A model generated the notes under the pieces. It worked only from the letters and a program-made list of their open reading frames with translations. It was not told the DNA's origin and did not search any database. Shown piece by piece: positions 1 through 10,438 of a stretch of DNA of 64,000 nt. This DNA is from UBA6168 sp041752395 (GTDB lineage Bacteria > Bacteroidota > Bacteroidia > Chitinophagales > Saprospiraceae). Each line of letters starts with the position of its first letter. Position 1 is the stretch's first letter. The DNA is taken from positions 13,123 to 77,122 of the forward strand of contig JBGSWN010000127.1 in assembly GCA_041752395.1 (NCBI GenBank). Direction: 5' to 3'. The translations under genes and the position numbers were made by a program.

Positions 1-2
1 CT

Positions 3-89
3 ACTCAAGGGGATTTTGTGGCAAGTTATCAAGTTCTGGTTTCGCAAATCACTGCGGATGTGGAGAGCATGAAGAAGTTTTTAAAGTAG
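3..89 (+). CDS. 3' end of an unidentified gene
   Basis: The frame beginning at base 3 is open from the window edge and ends at a TAG at 87-89, giving 28 residues ending in MKKFLK. The composition (mixed hydrophobic and charged, helix-like, QVLVSQITADVES) is that of a real C-terminus, while the other two frames give less protein-like peptides. The family cannot be told from so short a tail. It reads toward the SprB-repeat gene but about 380 bases separate them. Confidence 0.4.
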   Translation, partial: TQGDFVASYQVLVSQITADVESMKKFLK

Positions 90-469
90 ATTTTGTCTGA
101 TTTGGGGCATTTTCGCACCTTTTGAGATAAAAATGAAGTAGGAATAGCCAATTTGTGGGACAATTGCAAGATATTGTGAGGTCATTCAAGTTAACCTCCA
201 ACACAAAAGGGTTTATATGTCCCAATCTCCCTTAATTTCACGCTTTTTTCACAAGAATGATTTTTGAACTGCTCACCATCTACATGATACCTCAGCCAAG
301 GAAAGCAATAAAGGCGAAGAGAATAAAGCGTTAGAACAAGGAATTTTCCATTGAAATGAAATTACTATTTTTTTGCCCGAGACAAATCCTTTGGGTGGCT
401 AAAGTAGTATCACGGTTCATATCAAACTGGAAAAAACGATTATCACACCAACCTATCCTATTTTAAGGT
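90..469. other. intergenic region before the giant adhesin
   Basis: No convincing reading frame, RNA gene or strong hairpin was seen in these 380 bases. The stretch is AT-rich and presumably holds the promoter and leader of the downstream SprB-repeat gene, but I could not pick a confident -7 box. Confidence 0.4.
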
Positions 470-3400
470 ATGAGAAGAATTTACGTTATTTTAGTTCTAG
501 TTTTAGCAGGTACCCAGTTTTTGCTAGCGCAATGCCCGCCGCCCGGTACTCCAACATCCACCAATACTTGCGGAGAGGCTGTGGCCAACTGCCTGAACCT
601 GAACGGTTATTGTGGCACTATCAACAACAACAACCAGCAGCAACCCTTTCCCGGTTGCCCCAACAACGTTTTGAACAACGATGAGTGGTTCGCCTTTTAT
701 GCTGGCACCACGAACATAGCCATTCAAATCACACCAAGCAACTGCCAAACTGGTGGCCAGCAAGGTTTGCAAGGTGCTATCTACCAAGCATGCGGCCCAC
801 CTTGGGTTGCGATGGATTTGCAATGCCCTTGCACCACCAATCCGTTTACTTTGAACAACAGTAACTTTGTAATTGGCCAAATTTATTATATCGTTATTGA
901 CGGATGTGGCGGAAATGTTTGTGACTACTCTGTTCAAGTGACACAAGGCTCTACCATTGGTAGCCCACCCAGCGACCCAGGGGCTGTGACAGGCCCAAGC
1001 CCCGTTTGTGTGATGACCTCCAGCACTTATACGGTGCCGGCCATCCAAGGTGCCACTGCTTACCAATGGACGATGGTGCCTTCGCTTGGTACTTTCACCT
1101 CAACCACCAACACGGTGAACGTTACGTGGACTACTCCCGGAACAACACAGCTTTGTGTCACCTCTTCAAATGTCTGTTTCTCTAACCCAGTCCAATCCTG
1201 CATCCCCATTACTGTGGTGCCAAAACCTACGGCTATGTTATCAGGTACGGGTGTGCTGTGCGAAGGGCCTTCTGGCACGGTGCCTTTGACCGTCAACTTT
1301 ACCCCCGTGGGCGGTGGGCCGTGGACATTTGTTTATGCCATAAATGGCGTATCTCAACCAGCAATTACCACAACGGATAATCCTTACACCATAAACGCAA
1401 CGACACCTGGCAACTATACCTTGGTAAGCGTCAACTATCCTAGCCCGAACTGCCCAGGAACTGTATCTGGGAGCTCGAATATTGCCATTGCAGCCATAAC
1501 GCCAAGTGCGGTAACGACTGCTGATATTTGTGGCCAAGGAATTGGAGCCATTGACTTGTCCGTAGCCCCAACTGGTACATACACTTATTTATGGTCAAAC
1601 ACCGCAACCACGCAGGATATCGCCAACCTTGCAGCTGGCTCCTACACAGTGACCATTACCAATTCAGCTGGCTGCACAAAAACAGCCACCTATACTGTGC
1701 CCAATAACTCCGTTACTCCTACAATATCTGGAACCACCACACCAAACACCACCTGCAACGGCGCAGAAGGGGATATTGACATTAGTGTAAACCCACCAAA
1801 CACTTACATTTACGCTTGGTCTAATGGCGCAACATCGCAAGACCTTACAGATGTGGCCGCCGGAACATACACGGTCACAGTAAGTTTTGGCACTACATGT
1901 TCTGCAACAGCTTCTTTCACAATTGCCAATCAACCAAATACGCCAACCATTACCTCCACGACTACGCCAACAATATGCGAGTTGGCGAACGGGGACATAA
2001 ACGTAAGTGTTTCAGGCGGCGTATCACCCTACACCTTTTCTTGGTCAAATGGCGCCACCACCGAAGATTTGAACGGGGTGCTAGCAGGTAGCTATTCCGT
2101 AACAGTCACTGGAGCAAATGGGTGTACTGCTACTTCCACGATAAACCTCAGCAATACCAATCCACCAATCAATATCACCGGTGTCATTGCGGCGAATACT
2201 ACTTGCAACGGAGGCAATGGGGGGATAAATATTACGGTCACACCTGCTGTACCTCCGGGTGGTGGTTCCTATACTTATAATTGGTCGAATGGAGAAACTA
2301 CGGAAGACATTAGCAATGTAATGGAAGGCAACTACACCGTTACTGTTACAGGTGGCGGAGCTTGCACGGCAACGGCCAGTTTCAATATACCCAACCAACC
2401 GAACAACCCGACCGTGACTTTCACGACCACACCATCTGTTTGCGAAGAACCGAATGGCGACATTAACGTCAGTGTTTCGGGAGGCGTAACACCCTACACT
2501 TTTGCGTGGTCAAATGGTGAGACATCGGAGGACCTGAACGATTTTTTGGCAGGTAGCTACACTGTTACAGTAACTGGTGCAAACGGGTGTACCGCATCCA
2601 CCACGATTGCACTTACCAACGACAACCCACCGATTACCATAAACGGCACCATCTCACCAAATACTTCTTGCAGTGGTGGAAATGGCACCATATTAATCAG
2701 TATTTCTCCTGCTGTACCTCCCGTTGCTAGCAGTTATACAATCAACTGGTCAAACGGGGACACGGGTACAAGCTTGGTTGGACTTTCCCCAGGCACTTAC
2801 TCTGTCACTGTAAATGGTGGTGGCGCTTGCACGCAGACTGCTAGTTTTACGATTTCAAATGTGCCGGACAACCCAGTATTGACACCCCTTGTAACACCCA
2901 CTTTTTGCAACCAAAGTGATGGAGCAGCAAGTGTTTTGGTCACAGGCAGCGTCATGCCATATACTTATCTATGGTCAGATGGATCAACTGGGACGGGCAT
3001 CACTGGAATTGTCGCCGGAAGTTACTCGGTCACCGTAACCGGGGCTAATGGTTGTACCGCATCCATACCAATCAATGTTCCAAACAATACCGTGAACATT
3101 ACCATCACCCCAACCATCACTCCGAATACAATTTGCGTAGGGCCAGGGAATGGCGCCATTTCAATCACCACCCAACCACCGGGATTGATTGTAAACTGGA
3201 GTACTGGACAAACAAGCAATGACATTGGTCCACTAGAACCGGGTTCGTACAGCGTTACCGCGAGTGCCGGAGGGACCTGTATGCAAACCGGAAACTTTAC
3301 CGTACCTACCCAACCAAATCTGCCTACCGCTGTAACCACGGTAACATCAACTGAATGTGGTATCCCTTCTGGTGAGGCTATGGTGCAGGCAAATAACGGT

Positions 3401-6400
3401 ACCCCAGGCTATACTTATCTATGGTCAAACGGTAGCACAAATTCTTTGATTTCTCCAGTGCCTACTGGCAATTACGGGGTGACAGTGACGGATGCGGCTG
3501 GTTGTACGGTTTCCACTACAGCTAATGTCAATGACGTACAAGTCCCAATCAGCATCAGTGGTTTCGTAAATGACAACACTTCTTGTTTGGCGCCAAATGG
3601 CTCAATAAGTATCAGCGTAAATCCACCGTTGGCCGGAGTTCAATGGTCGAATGGTTCAACATCTACCGACATTTTCAACCTAGCCCCAGGCACATATACC
3701 GTGACTGCGACTTACGGGGCGTCCTGCTCAACAGGTACATCTTTCACGGTACTAAATGGGAGCAATATACCCAACCTCACTACCGATGTGGTGAACACGA
3801 CCTGCGGCCAATCGAATGGTAGCATCAATATGGACATCAATAGTGGGGAGGCACCATTTTTCATTTTATGGTCAAATAACAGCCCACTCGAAGACCTGGA
3901 TAATATTCCTGCCGGGTTGTACACTGTCACTGTGACTTCTTTTTCAGGATGCTCGGCCACTGCTTCCGCGAATGTCACGAATACCAACTCCACACTCAGT
4001 TTGACGGGTGTACCTGCGGCAAACACATCTTGCAGCGCACCAAATGGCGGCATCAACCTCACGGTCACACCAGCTGGAAACTACACCTACACTTGGTCTA
4101 ACATGGTGGCCACAGAAGACCTCACGAATATTCCGGCAGGCACTTACACCGTTACGGTCAGCGCAGGTGGAACCTGTACTGCTGTTGGAACTTACCAAGT
4201 AACCTCAACCGCCGCACCTCCAACGCTCAGCACAATTCCTTCATCTGCCACGTGCGACCTGTCCAACGGTGGCGTTAATTTGACGATAACAGGAGGCACG
4301 ACACCTTACACGATTGCTTGGTCGAATATGGCATCTACGGAGGATTTGACGAATATTGCCGGAGGCACCTACACGGTTACTGTGACAGGCGCAAATGGTT
4401 GCTCCGCAACAGCAAGTGCTAATGTTGGTAATACGAATACTTCACCCAACGTGACTGGCACACCTACGGCAAATACCTCCTGCACTTCCAACAATGGCGG
4501 GATAAATATCACAGCGACCCCAGCAGGTTCTTATACCTACACTTGGTCAAATATGGCGGCCACGGAAGACCTCACCAATATTGCCGCAGGCACCTACACA
4601 GTGACTGTGAGCGCAGGGGGAAGTTGCTCTTCCACGGCCAGTTTCACGGTGACGAACAACGTCTCCAACCCAAGTATTGTGGACAATATCACTGCCGATA
4701 TTTGCTCACAGAGCACGGGTGCAATTAACTTGACGGTAACTGGCGCCACACCACCATATACCTTTATATGGTCAAATATGGCAACCACGGAAGACCTCTC
4801 AAACATCCCTTCCGGCAATTATTCCGTAACGGTTTCAGGGGTAAATGGCTGTTCCTCGACCGCCACTTACAATGTGGCAAACAACAGCTCTAACTTCACA
4901 TTAAGTGGGGTGGCGCAGCCTTTGAGTAGTTGCGCAACTACGAACGGTAGCGTCAATTTGACCATTACACCCGTTGGCACTTACACGATTAGCTGGTCAA
5001 ATATGGCCACTACGGAGGATATTTCGAATCTAAATCCAGGCACCTACACGGTCACTGTTTCGGATGCTGGCACATGCAGTGCTACGGCCAGTTATGTGGT
5101 GGGTGATATTACAGAATCGCCAACGCTGTCCCAGAGTATCACGCCAGAGGTTTGCAATTTGCTGGATGGCGCTGTGAACTTGAGCGTGACTGGCAGCACC
5201 ACCCCCTACACTTTCGCTTGGTCAAACATGGCCAGTTCGGAAGACCTTGCAAATATTGCCGGAGGCACCTACACCGTGACGGTGACAGGTGCGAATGGTT
5301 GCTCCGCAACAACCAGTGCGAACGTACCAAGCAACACGATTGCATTCAGCATAAATGGCGTGACGACACCGAATACATCGTGTGCAGTAGAGACTGGTGC
5401 TATTGACCTAACCGTCTCACCAGCAGGTACTTACACTTACGCTTGGTCTAACTTGGCCACCACATCAGATATCAGCGGCCTATCTGGTGGCACCTACACG
5501 GTCACTGTGAGTGCCAGTGGCAGCTGCACTGCTACTTCAAGTTACACCGTAACCAGTACCACCGTGGACCCAGTAATTTCATCCAGCCTGACCCCTGCTA
5601 TTTGCGGGGTAAGCAACGGCGGAATTGACCTGACCATCAGCGGTGGGGTTTCGCCATTTACTTTTGTTTGGGCCTCTGGCCCAACGTCTGAGGATTTGAC
5701 AAACGTGCCACCGGGCGCTTATTCCGTACAAGTAGAAGGTGCGAATGGCTGCGTTTCCAATGCAAATTTTACCGTGCTTGACAATCCGGTTGCCATCAAT
5801 ATCTCTGGTACGCCTTCGGCAAATACGGCCTGTGATGTCGCAAATGGCTTGGTTAACATAACCGTTTCACCTGCAGGAACTTACGTTTATAATTGGTCAA
5901 ATTTAGAGACCAGTGAAGATATTGCTGGATTGGCTCAAGGTATCTACTCGGTAACTGTAACGCAAGGTTTAACTTGCTCCGCAACGGCCGATTTTACCGT
6001 AGGAAACAATACGACCGCCCCAGTGCTTACCCAATCCGTAACCCCTGATATTTGCGACGGCGGTGTAGGTGGAATTAACCTGACAGTAATCGGAAATAGC
6101 ACACCCTACACTTTTTCATGGTCAAATTTGGCCACAACAGAAGACCTCTTAAACGTTGAACAAGGGCCATACAGCGTGACAGTGACAGGTAGCGATGGCT
6201 GTACTTCAACGGGCAGCTACACTGTGCCGAACACCAGCAATACCTTTAGCTTTTCAGGAACGCCATCGGCCAATACTTTGTGCTCTGGCAGCAATGGCGC
6301 TGTGAACATTAATGTCATACCAGCAGGCACCTATACTTTCAATTGGTCAAGTGGCCAGACGACGGAAGACATCAGTGGGCTGGCTCCCGGCATTTACGAA

Positions 6401-9037
6401 GTGACCATCAGCGATAGCGGTACTTGCACGGCCTCTGAAATTTTCACCGTCGGAAACAATTCACCTGCTCCGAGCCTTACTGGTACACCAACCAATGTGC
6501 TTTGCTTCGGAGAAAGCACGGGAGCCATTAACCTAAATGTCACTGGCGGCGTCGGACCATTTGTTTACGACTGGTCACCAGCCATTCCCGGTAGCCCACA
6601 AGACCCAACCGGGCTTGCGGCGGACAGCTACGCAGTGACGGTGACGGATGCAGCTGGTTGCGCTAACACAGCAAGCTTTAATATCACGCAACCAAGCTCT
6701 TCCACCCAATTGATTTGCAACCAATCCGGCAACGTGAGCTTGCCCGGAATGTCAGACGGCGAGGCAACAGTGACCATCAATGGTGGAGTTGCACCTTACT
6801 CGGTGGATTGGAACCCAGGCGGACTCCAAAACAGCGTTGCTGCTGGCCCATTTGTCATCAGTAACCTTGCCGAAGGCCCCTATTCTGTGGTGGTGACAGA
6901 TGCAAATGGCTGCACGACCAATTGTGCCTTCAATATTTCAACGGACGATTGTGTTACCTCCGTTGGCAGCATGTCGAACAGCCTGTTGACAAACTGCGGG
7001 GTGGGTTGTATCACCGCCATCTACTCCAATTTTGGGGAATATCTGGACACCAACGACGTGCTGCAATATGTACTCCACACCGGCAACGGTAATCAGATTG
7101 TGGGGGAATTATTGCGCAGCAGTACACCAACCTTCTGCTTTGATGCCGCAACGATGAGCTACGGCGTCACCTATTATGTGTCAGCAGTGGCTGGTGACAG
7201 CGACGCAAACAGCAACGTGATTTTGACAGATGCCTGCACAAGAATTTCAGCTGGAACGCCAATTATATTTTATGCAGTGCCTGTTGCAAGTATCGCTCAG
7301 CCAGCACCACTCACTTGTTTGGTGCAACAAACGACTTTGCAGGGAACTTCCAGTTTGGCCAATTCCACTTATGCTTGGGTTGCTTCGCAAGGTGGCAACA
7401 TTGTTGGAAGTTCTACGAATGCCAATGTCAACGTAAATGCCGCTGGTATCTACACTTTGACGGTGACTCGAAACGGCTGTTCTTCTACTTCATCGGTACA
7501 GGTCGTCAATTTGTCAACCAATGTGACAGCGAGTGTCGTTTCCTCACCAGGTGAAATCTTGGATTGCGTTGTTTCACAAATATCCTTAAGTGCCACAGCA
7601 CAAGGTACTGGCAACCCAAGCTATGCTTGGTTCCTCAATGGGCAACAAGTTGGCACTGGTCAAAACTTTGTGTTGCAGGATAGCGGCATGTACATCGTGG
7701 TGGTGACTGACCAAGCGAGTGGTTGCACTGGTACGGCTTCCCTTATCATCAATGACAATTCGGATTACCCGCAGTTGAGTGTAAATCCTGCGCCCTTGAT
7801 GAACTGCTTGGATACGGTAGTCACCGTTAGTGGTGCCTCTTCGGTGAATGGCGTTATGTTCAGTTGGGTGACTATCAATGGAACTGATACGACGGTGGTT
7901 GGCCAAGGTAGTAGTGCTCAGGTTACTTCTCCCGGTACCTATTACCTCATCGGTGTTGCTCCAAACGGGTGCGACAATGGAATTGCTTTGCAAGTAAATG
8001 GGGATTATTCGCAGCCAACTGCGAATGCTGGGCCTAATGAAACCTTAGACTGTTACCAAACACCACTTGATTTGAACGGTAGTGGTTCCGCTGGCGTCAG
8101 CTTTTACTGGTCAACAGGAATCCCGGGCGTGACCATCAGCGAACCAACCAATCCGGTCATCACCGTAAATGCTTCAGGGATTTACTCGCTGACTGTCACC
8201 AACCTAGGCAACCATTGCACGGACAGTGACGATGTGGAGGTTTTCCAATACGAAAATGTGCCGCAAGCCGAGGTATTGCCGGAAGACCCTGACTGTTTTG
8301 GCGATGAAAACGGAAGCATCACCTTGAACACCGACCCTGCCAATGGGCCTTATTCCTTTGAGCTAAATGGGCAGGATTATGGTTCGCAAAACTACTTTGC
8401 GCCGCTCGCACCCGGTACATATGAGATACAGGTGACGGATGGCCAAGGTTGTATTTGGACGACGCAGGTTACTTTGAATACCCCAGAGCAACTGCTTGTG
8501 GACCTCGGTGCCGACTTGGTGGTGAACCTCGGTGAAACAGCGACCATCACAGCGCAGGTTACAGTGCCTGCTTCACAATTGGACACCCTGCTTTGGACGC
8601 CAGCGACCTTGCTACCTTGCCCAGAAATGCCTTGCGACCAACAGGAATTCCTGCCAACCCAACAGACGGTGGTAACGGTAACGGTCATTGACCAAAATGG
8701 CTGCCGAGCGGAGGATTTGCTTTCGATTTTTGTGAAAAAGAACAATCCAGTTTATGTGCCGAACAGCTTTTCGCCAAACGGCGATGGCACCAACGATGTA
8801 TTCATGATTTATGCTGGCAAAGAAGTGCAGCAAATCAAGGAATTCCTGGTGTTTGACCGCTGGGGCGAGACTGTTTGGGAATACTATAAATTCGAACCAA
8901 ACAATCCGGCTTACGGCTGGAACGGTACGCACCGGGGCGAGACCATGAACCCTGCGGTTTTCGTATGGTTTGCCGTGGTTGAGTTTATTGATGGCACGGA
9001 AGTGCTGTTGGAGGGTGATGTTAGCCTAGTTAGGTAA
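470..9037 (+). CDS. giant SprB-repeat adhesin with gliding-motility C-terminal (T9SS type B) domain
   Basis: A 2855-residue secreted protein. It has a signal peptide (about residues 1-20, cleaved near FLLAQ), a Cys-rich N-terminal domain (about 21-160), PKD/Ig-like segments, and then a run of SprB-type repeats (about 350-2160) built on the pattern TYTWSN...GTYTVTV. The repeats alternate between a form with NTSC-like starts and a form ending in GANGC, making a two-repeat unit of about 150 residues. More Ig/PKD-like domains follow. The C-terminus (about 2763-2855) has the PNSFSPNGDG...VFDRWGE hallmark of the CHU_C/type B sorting domain. Family knowledge: SprB-like proteins are mobile surface adhesins exported by the type IX system. 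The strong repeat bias produces many spurious open frames on the other strand. A terminator follows, so the gene is probably monocistronic. Confidence 0.93.
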   Translation: MRRIYVILVLVLAGTQFLLAQCPPPGTPTSTNTCGEAVANCLNLNGYCGTINNNNQQQPFPGCPNNVLNNDEWFAFYAGTTNIAIQITPSNCQTGGQQGLQGAIYQACGPPWVAMDLQCPCTTNPFTLNNSNFVIGQIYYIVIDGCGGNVCDYSVQVTQGSTIGSPPSDPGAVTGPSPVCVMTSSTYTVPAIQGATAYQWTMVPSLGTFTSTTNTVNVTWTTPGTTQLCVTSSNVCFSNPVQSCIPITVVPKPTAMLSGTGVLCEGPSGTVPLTVNFTPVGGGPWTFVYAINGVSQPAITTTDNPYTINATTPGNYTLVSVNYPSPNCPGTVSGSSNIAIAAITPSAVTTADICGQGIGAIDLSVAPTGTYTYLWSNTATTQDIANLAAGSYTVTITNSAGCTKTATYTVPNNSVTPTISGTTTPNTTCNGAEGDIDISVNPPNTYIYAWSNGATSQDLTDVAAGTYTVTVSFGTTCSATASFTIANQPNTPTITSTTTPTICELANGDINVSVSGGVSPYTFSWSNGATTEDLNGVLAGSYSVTVTGANGCTATSTINLSNTNPPINITGVIAANTTCNGGNGGINITVTPAVPPGGGSYTYNWSNGETTEDISNVMEGNYTVTVTGGGACTATASFNIPNQPNNPTVTFTTTPSVCEEPNGDINVSVSGGVTPYTFAWSNGETSEDLNDFLAGSYTVTVTGANGCTASTTIALTNDNPPITINGTISPNTSCSGGNGTILISISPAVPPVASSYTINWSNGDTGTSLVGLSPGTYSVTVNGGGACTQTASFTISNVPDNPVLTPLVTPTFCNQSDGAASVLVTGSVMPYTYLWSDGSTGTGITGIVAGSYSVTVTGANGCTASIPINVPNNTVNITITPTITPNTICVGPGNGAISITTQPPGLIVNWSTGQTSNDIGPLEPGSYSVTASAGGTCMQTGNFTVPTQPNLPTAVTTVTSTECGIPSGEAMVQANNGTPGYTYLWSNGSTNSLISPVPTGNYGVTVTDAAGCTVSTTANVNDVQVPISISGFVNDNTSCLAPNGSISISVNPPLAGVQWSNGSTSTDIFNLAPGTYTVTATYGASCSTGTSFTVLNGSNIPNLTTDVVNTTCGQSNGSINMDINSGEAPFFILWSNNSPLEDLDNIPAGLYTVTVTSFSGCSATASANVTNTNSTLSLTGVPAANTSCSAPNGGINLTVTPAGNYTYTWSNMVATEDLTNIPAGTYTVTVSAGGTCTAVGTYQVTSTAAPPTLSTIPSSATCDLSNGGVNLTITGGTTPYTIAWSNMASTEDLTNIAGGTYTVTVTGANGCSATASANVGNTNTSPNVTGTPTANTSCTSNNGGINITATPAGSYTYTWSNMAATEDLTNIAAGTYTVTVSAGGSCSSTASFTVTNNVSNPSIVDNITADICSQSTGAINLTVTGATPPYTFIWSNMATTEDLSNIPSGNYSVTVSGVNGCSSTATYNVANNSSNFTLSGVAQPLSSCATTNGSVNLTITPVGTYTISWSNMATTEDISNLNPGTYTVTVSDAGTCSATASYVVGDITESPTLSQSITPEVCNLLDGAVNLSVTGSTTPYTFAWSNMASSEDLANIAGGTYTVTVTGANGCSATTSANVPSNTIAFSINGVTTPNTSCAVETGAIDLTVSPAGTYTYAWSNLATTSDISGLSGGTYTVTVSASGSCTATSSYTVTSTTVDPVISSSLTPAICGVSNGGIDLTISGGVSPFTFVWASGPTSEDLTNVPPGAYSVQVEGANGCVSNANFTVLDNPVAINISGTPSANTACDVANGLVNITVSPAGTYVYNWSNLETSEDIAGLAQGIYSVTVTQGLTCSATADFTVGNNTTAPVLTQSVTPDICDGGVGGINLTVIGNSTPYTFSWSNLATTEDLLNVEQGPYSVTVTGSDGCTSTGSYTVPNTSNTFSFSGTPSANTLCSGSNGAVNINVIPAGTYTFNWSSGQTTEDISGLAPGIYEVTISDSGTCTASEIFTVGNNSPAPSLTGTPTNVLCFGESTGAINLNVTGGVGPFVYDWSPAIPGSPQDPTGLAADSYAVTVTDAAGCANTASFNITQPSSSTQLICNQSGNVSLPGMSDGEATVTINGGVAPYSVDWNPGGLQNSVAAGPFVISNLAEGPYSVVVTDANGCTTNCAFNISTDDCVTSVGSMSNSLLTNCGVGCITAIYSNFGEYLDTNDVLQYVLHTGNGNQIVGELLRSSTPTFCFDAATMSYGVTYYVSAVAGDSDANSNVILTDACTRISAGTPIIFYAVPVASIAQPAPLTCLVQQTTLQGTSSLANSTYAWVASQGGNIVGSSTNANVNVNAAGIYTLTVTRNGCSSTSSVQVVNLSTNVTASVVSSPGEILDCVVSQISLSATAQGTGNPSYAWFLNGQQVGTGQNFVLQDSGMYIVVVTDQASGCTGTASLIINDNSDYPQLSVNPAPLMNCLDTVVTVSGASSVNGVMFSWVTINGTDTTVVGQGSSAQVTSPGTYYLIGVAPNGCDNGIALQVNGDYSQPTANAGPNETLDCYQTPLDLNGSGSAGVSFYWSTGIPGVTISEPTNPVITVNASGIYSLTVTNLGNHCTDSDDVEVFQYENVPQAEVLPEDPDCFGDENGSITLNTDPANGPYSFELNGQDYGSQNYFAPLAPGTYEIQVTDGQGCIWTTQVTLNTPEQLLVDLGADLVVNLGETATITAQVTVPASQLDTLLWTPATLLPCPEMPCDQQEFLPTQQTVVTVTVIDQNGCRAEDLLSIFVKKNNPVYVPNSFSPNGDGTNDVFMIYAGKEVQQIKEFLVFDRWGETVWEYYKFEPNNPAYGWNGTHRGETMNPAVFVWFAVVEFIDGTEVLLEGDVSLVR

Positions 9038-9061
9038 AAAGAGAGTTGTTTCGAGCTGAAT

Positions 9062-9100
9062 AAAACCGGGTGTAACTTTCGTTTCACCCGGTTTATTTTT
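9062..9100 (+). terminator. rho-independent terminator after the SprB-repeat gene
   Basis: Ten-base arms AAACCGGGTG (9063-9072) and CACCCGGTTT (9085-9094) pair around a 12-base loop and are followed by a T-rich tract. It starts about 25 bases after the adhesin stop codon. Confidence 0.8.
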
Positions 9101-9335
9101 TGAAAAAAGATTGCTTTTTTGAAACGGCTATTTTTACATAAAACCTGATTTTGCACAAATTCTGCTTTCTCATCTTTTTTGCCTTCGGCACATACTTCCT
9201 TTGCACAATTCTGCTGTTTTATCGTCCTTTGTGTAAAATTGGTCGTTGCGATTTGCCGATTGCCGCAAATTTGCGCTAACCTTGCTCCTTCGTTTTGCCG
9301 ATCAACCATCGGCCACAACAAATTACCATTCAAAC

Positions 9336-10349
9336 ATGGATTCAAACGATTTCAAACCGAAGACTTTTTGGCAACGCCCGGAGGGCGTCACTGGAATGAT
9401 TTTCCTTTCGGCAATTCTTATTGGCGTCGGTGCTGCCTTGATAAATGGCTTGTCAGCAATCATTGCAAGCACTGCCAGCATGGTCGTTGCCCTGATGATA
9501 TTGGCAGCCCTGATTTACGTAGTCCTCAACCCCAAAATGCGGGCACTCGTTGGCTTCGGCTACAAAAGCGTGATGCGCTGGATTACTGGGCTTTTTGTCC
9601 AAATTGACCCAATTGGCATCCTGAAAGGCTATGTCGAGCATTTGCAGGACAACCTCCGCAACATGAACAAGCAGATGAACAAGCTGCGGGGTCAGATGCA
9701 CCAATTGAACGAGGTCATTGTCAACAATAAAAAGGAAATTCAGAGCAATCTTCAACTGGCGAGCCAAGCCAAAGACTCCAACAACCAAGCGCAGATGGTG
9801 CTCAAATCCCGTAAAGCGGGCCGTCTTCAAGAGTCCAATGTTCGGCTGGACACGCTTTACAATAAAATGGAGGTGATGTACCGGGTGCTGAAGCGCATGT
9901 ACGAAAACTCCGAGGTCATGATGGAGGATATCAAAGACCAAGTAGAGTTGAAGGAGCAAGAAAGGAAGGCCATCCACGCCTCCAATTCTGCGATGCGTTC
10001 CGCCATGAGCGTCATCCAAGGCGACAAGGACAAACGGGCTATGTTCGATGAAGCGCTGGAAGCCGTGGCCGACGACGTGAGCCAAAAAGTGGGGGAAATG
10101 GAGCGCTTCATGGAGGTTTCGTCCAGTTTCATGGACAGCATTGACCTCCAAAACGGTGTTTTTGAAGAAGAAGGATTGGAGATGCTGGAGAAGTGGGAGA
10201 AGGAGTCTTTCTCAAAACTGCTGGGCGATGAAAAGCAAACGCTCATCAGCAAGGCGCACAATGACGCTGATGTGCTCGACCTCAACGAACCCATCAAGAT
10301 GCCGGAAAGGGTAGGGCATCGCAACCAATACGATAACTTTTTTGAATAA
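9336..10349 (+). CDS. membrane-anchored coiled-coil protein, unknown function
   Basis: A 337-residue protein. I start it at the ATG of MDSNDFKPKTFWQ; an in-frame ATG 90 bases upstream adds a peptide that looks like leader, not protein. Two hydrophobic stretches near the N-terminus (about residues 17-55) form membrane segments. A long charged helical region (about 90-260, rich in Q, N, K, E with heptad spacing) should form a coiled coil, recalling PspA/IM30-type proteins in style though no family is established. The C-terminal tail is acidic. It is separated by an 84-bp palindromic heptamer array from a substrate-binding/OmpA fusion gene on the same strand, and the two are probably co-transcribed and functionally linked; that link is inference. 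Confidence 0.8.
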   Translation: MDSNDFKPKTFWQRPEGVTGMIFLSAILIGVGAALINGLSAIIASTASMVVALMILAALIYVVLNPKMRALVGFGYKSVMRWITGLFVQIDPIGILKGYVEHLQDNLRNMNKQMNKLRGQMHQLNEVIVNNKKEIQSNLQLASQAKDSNNQAQMVLKSRKAGRLQESNVRLDTLYNKMEVMYRVLKRMYENSEVMMEDIKDQVELKEQERKAIHASNSAMRSAMSVIQGDKDKRAMFDEALEAVADDVSQKVGEMERFMEVSSSFMDSIDLQNGVFEEEGLEMLEKWEKESFSKLLGDEKQTLISKAHNDADVLDLNEPIKMPERVGHRNQYDNFFE

Positions 10350-10354
10350 CAGTT

Positions 10355-10438
10355 TGGTGACTGGTGATTGGTGATTTGTGACTGGGCAGTACCAGTACAA
10401 CCCTCCAATCACAAGTCTCCATTCACCAATCACCAACC
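10355..10438. repeat. palindromic heptamer array upstream of the binding protein/OmpA gene
   Basis: The left arm holds four 7-bp units (TGGTGAC TGGTGAT and variants, 10355-10382). The right arm holds the reverse-complement type (CCAATCA, CAAGTCT, CCATTCA, 10405-10438) and ends exactly at the ATG at 10439. Folded, the arms form a long imperfect hairpin in the leader. Confidence 0.8.
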
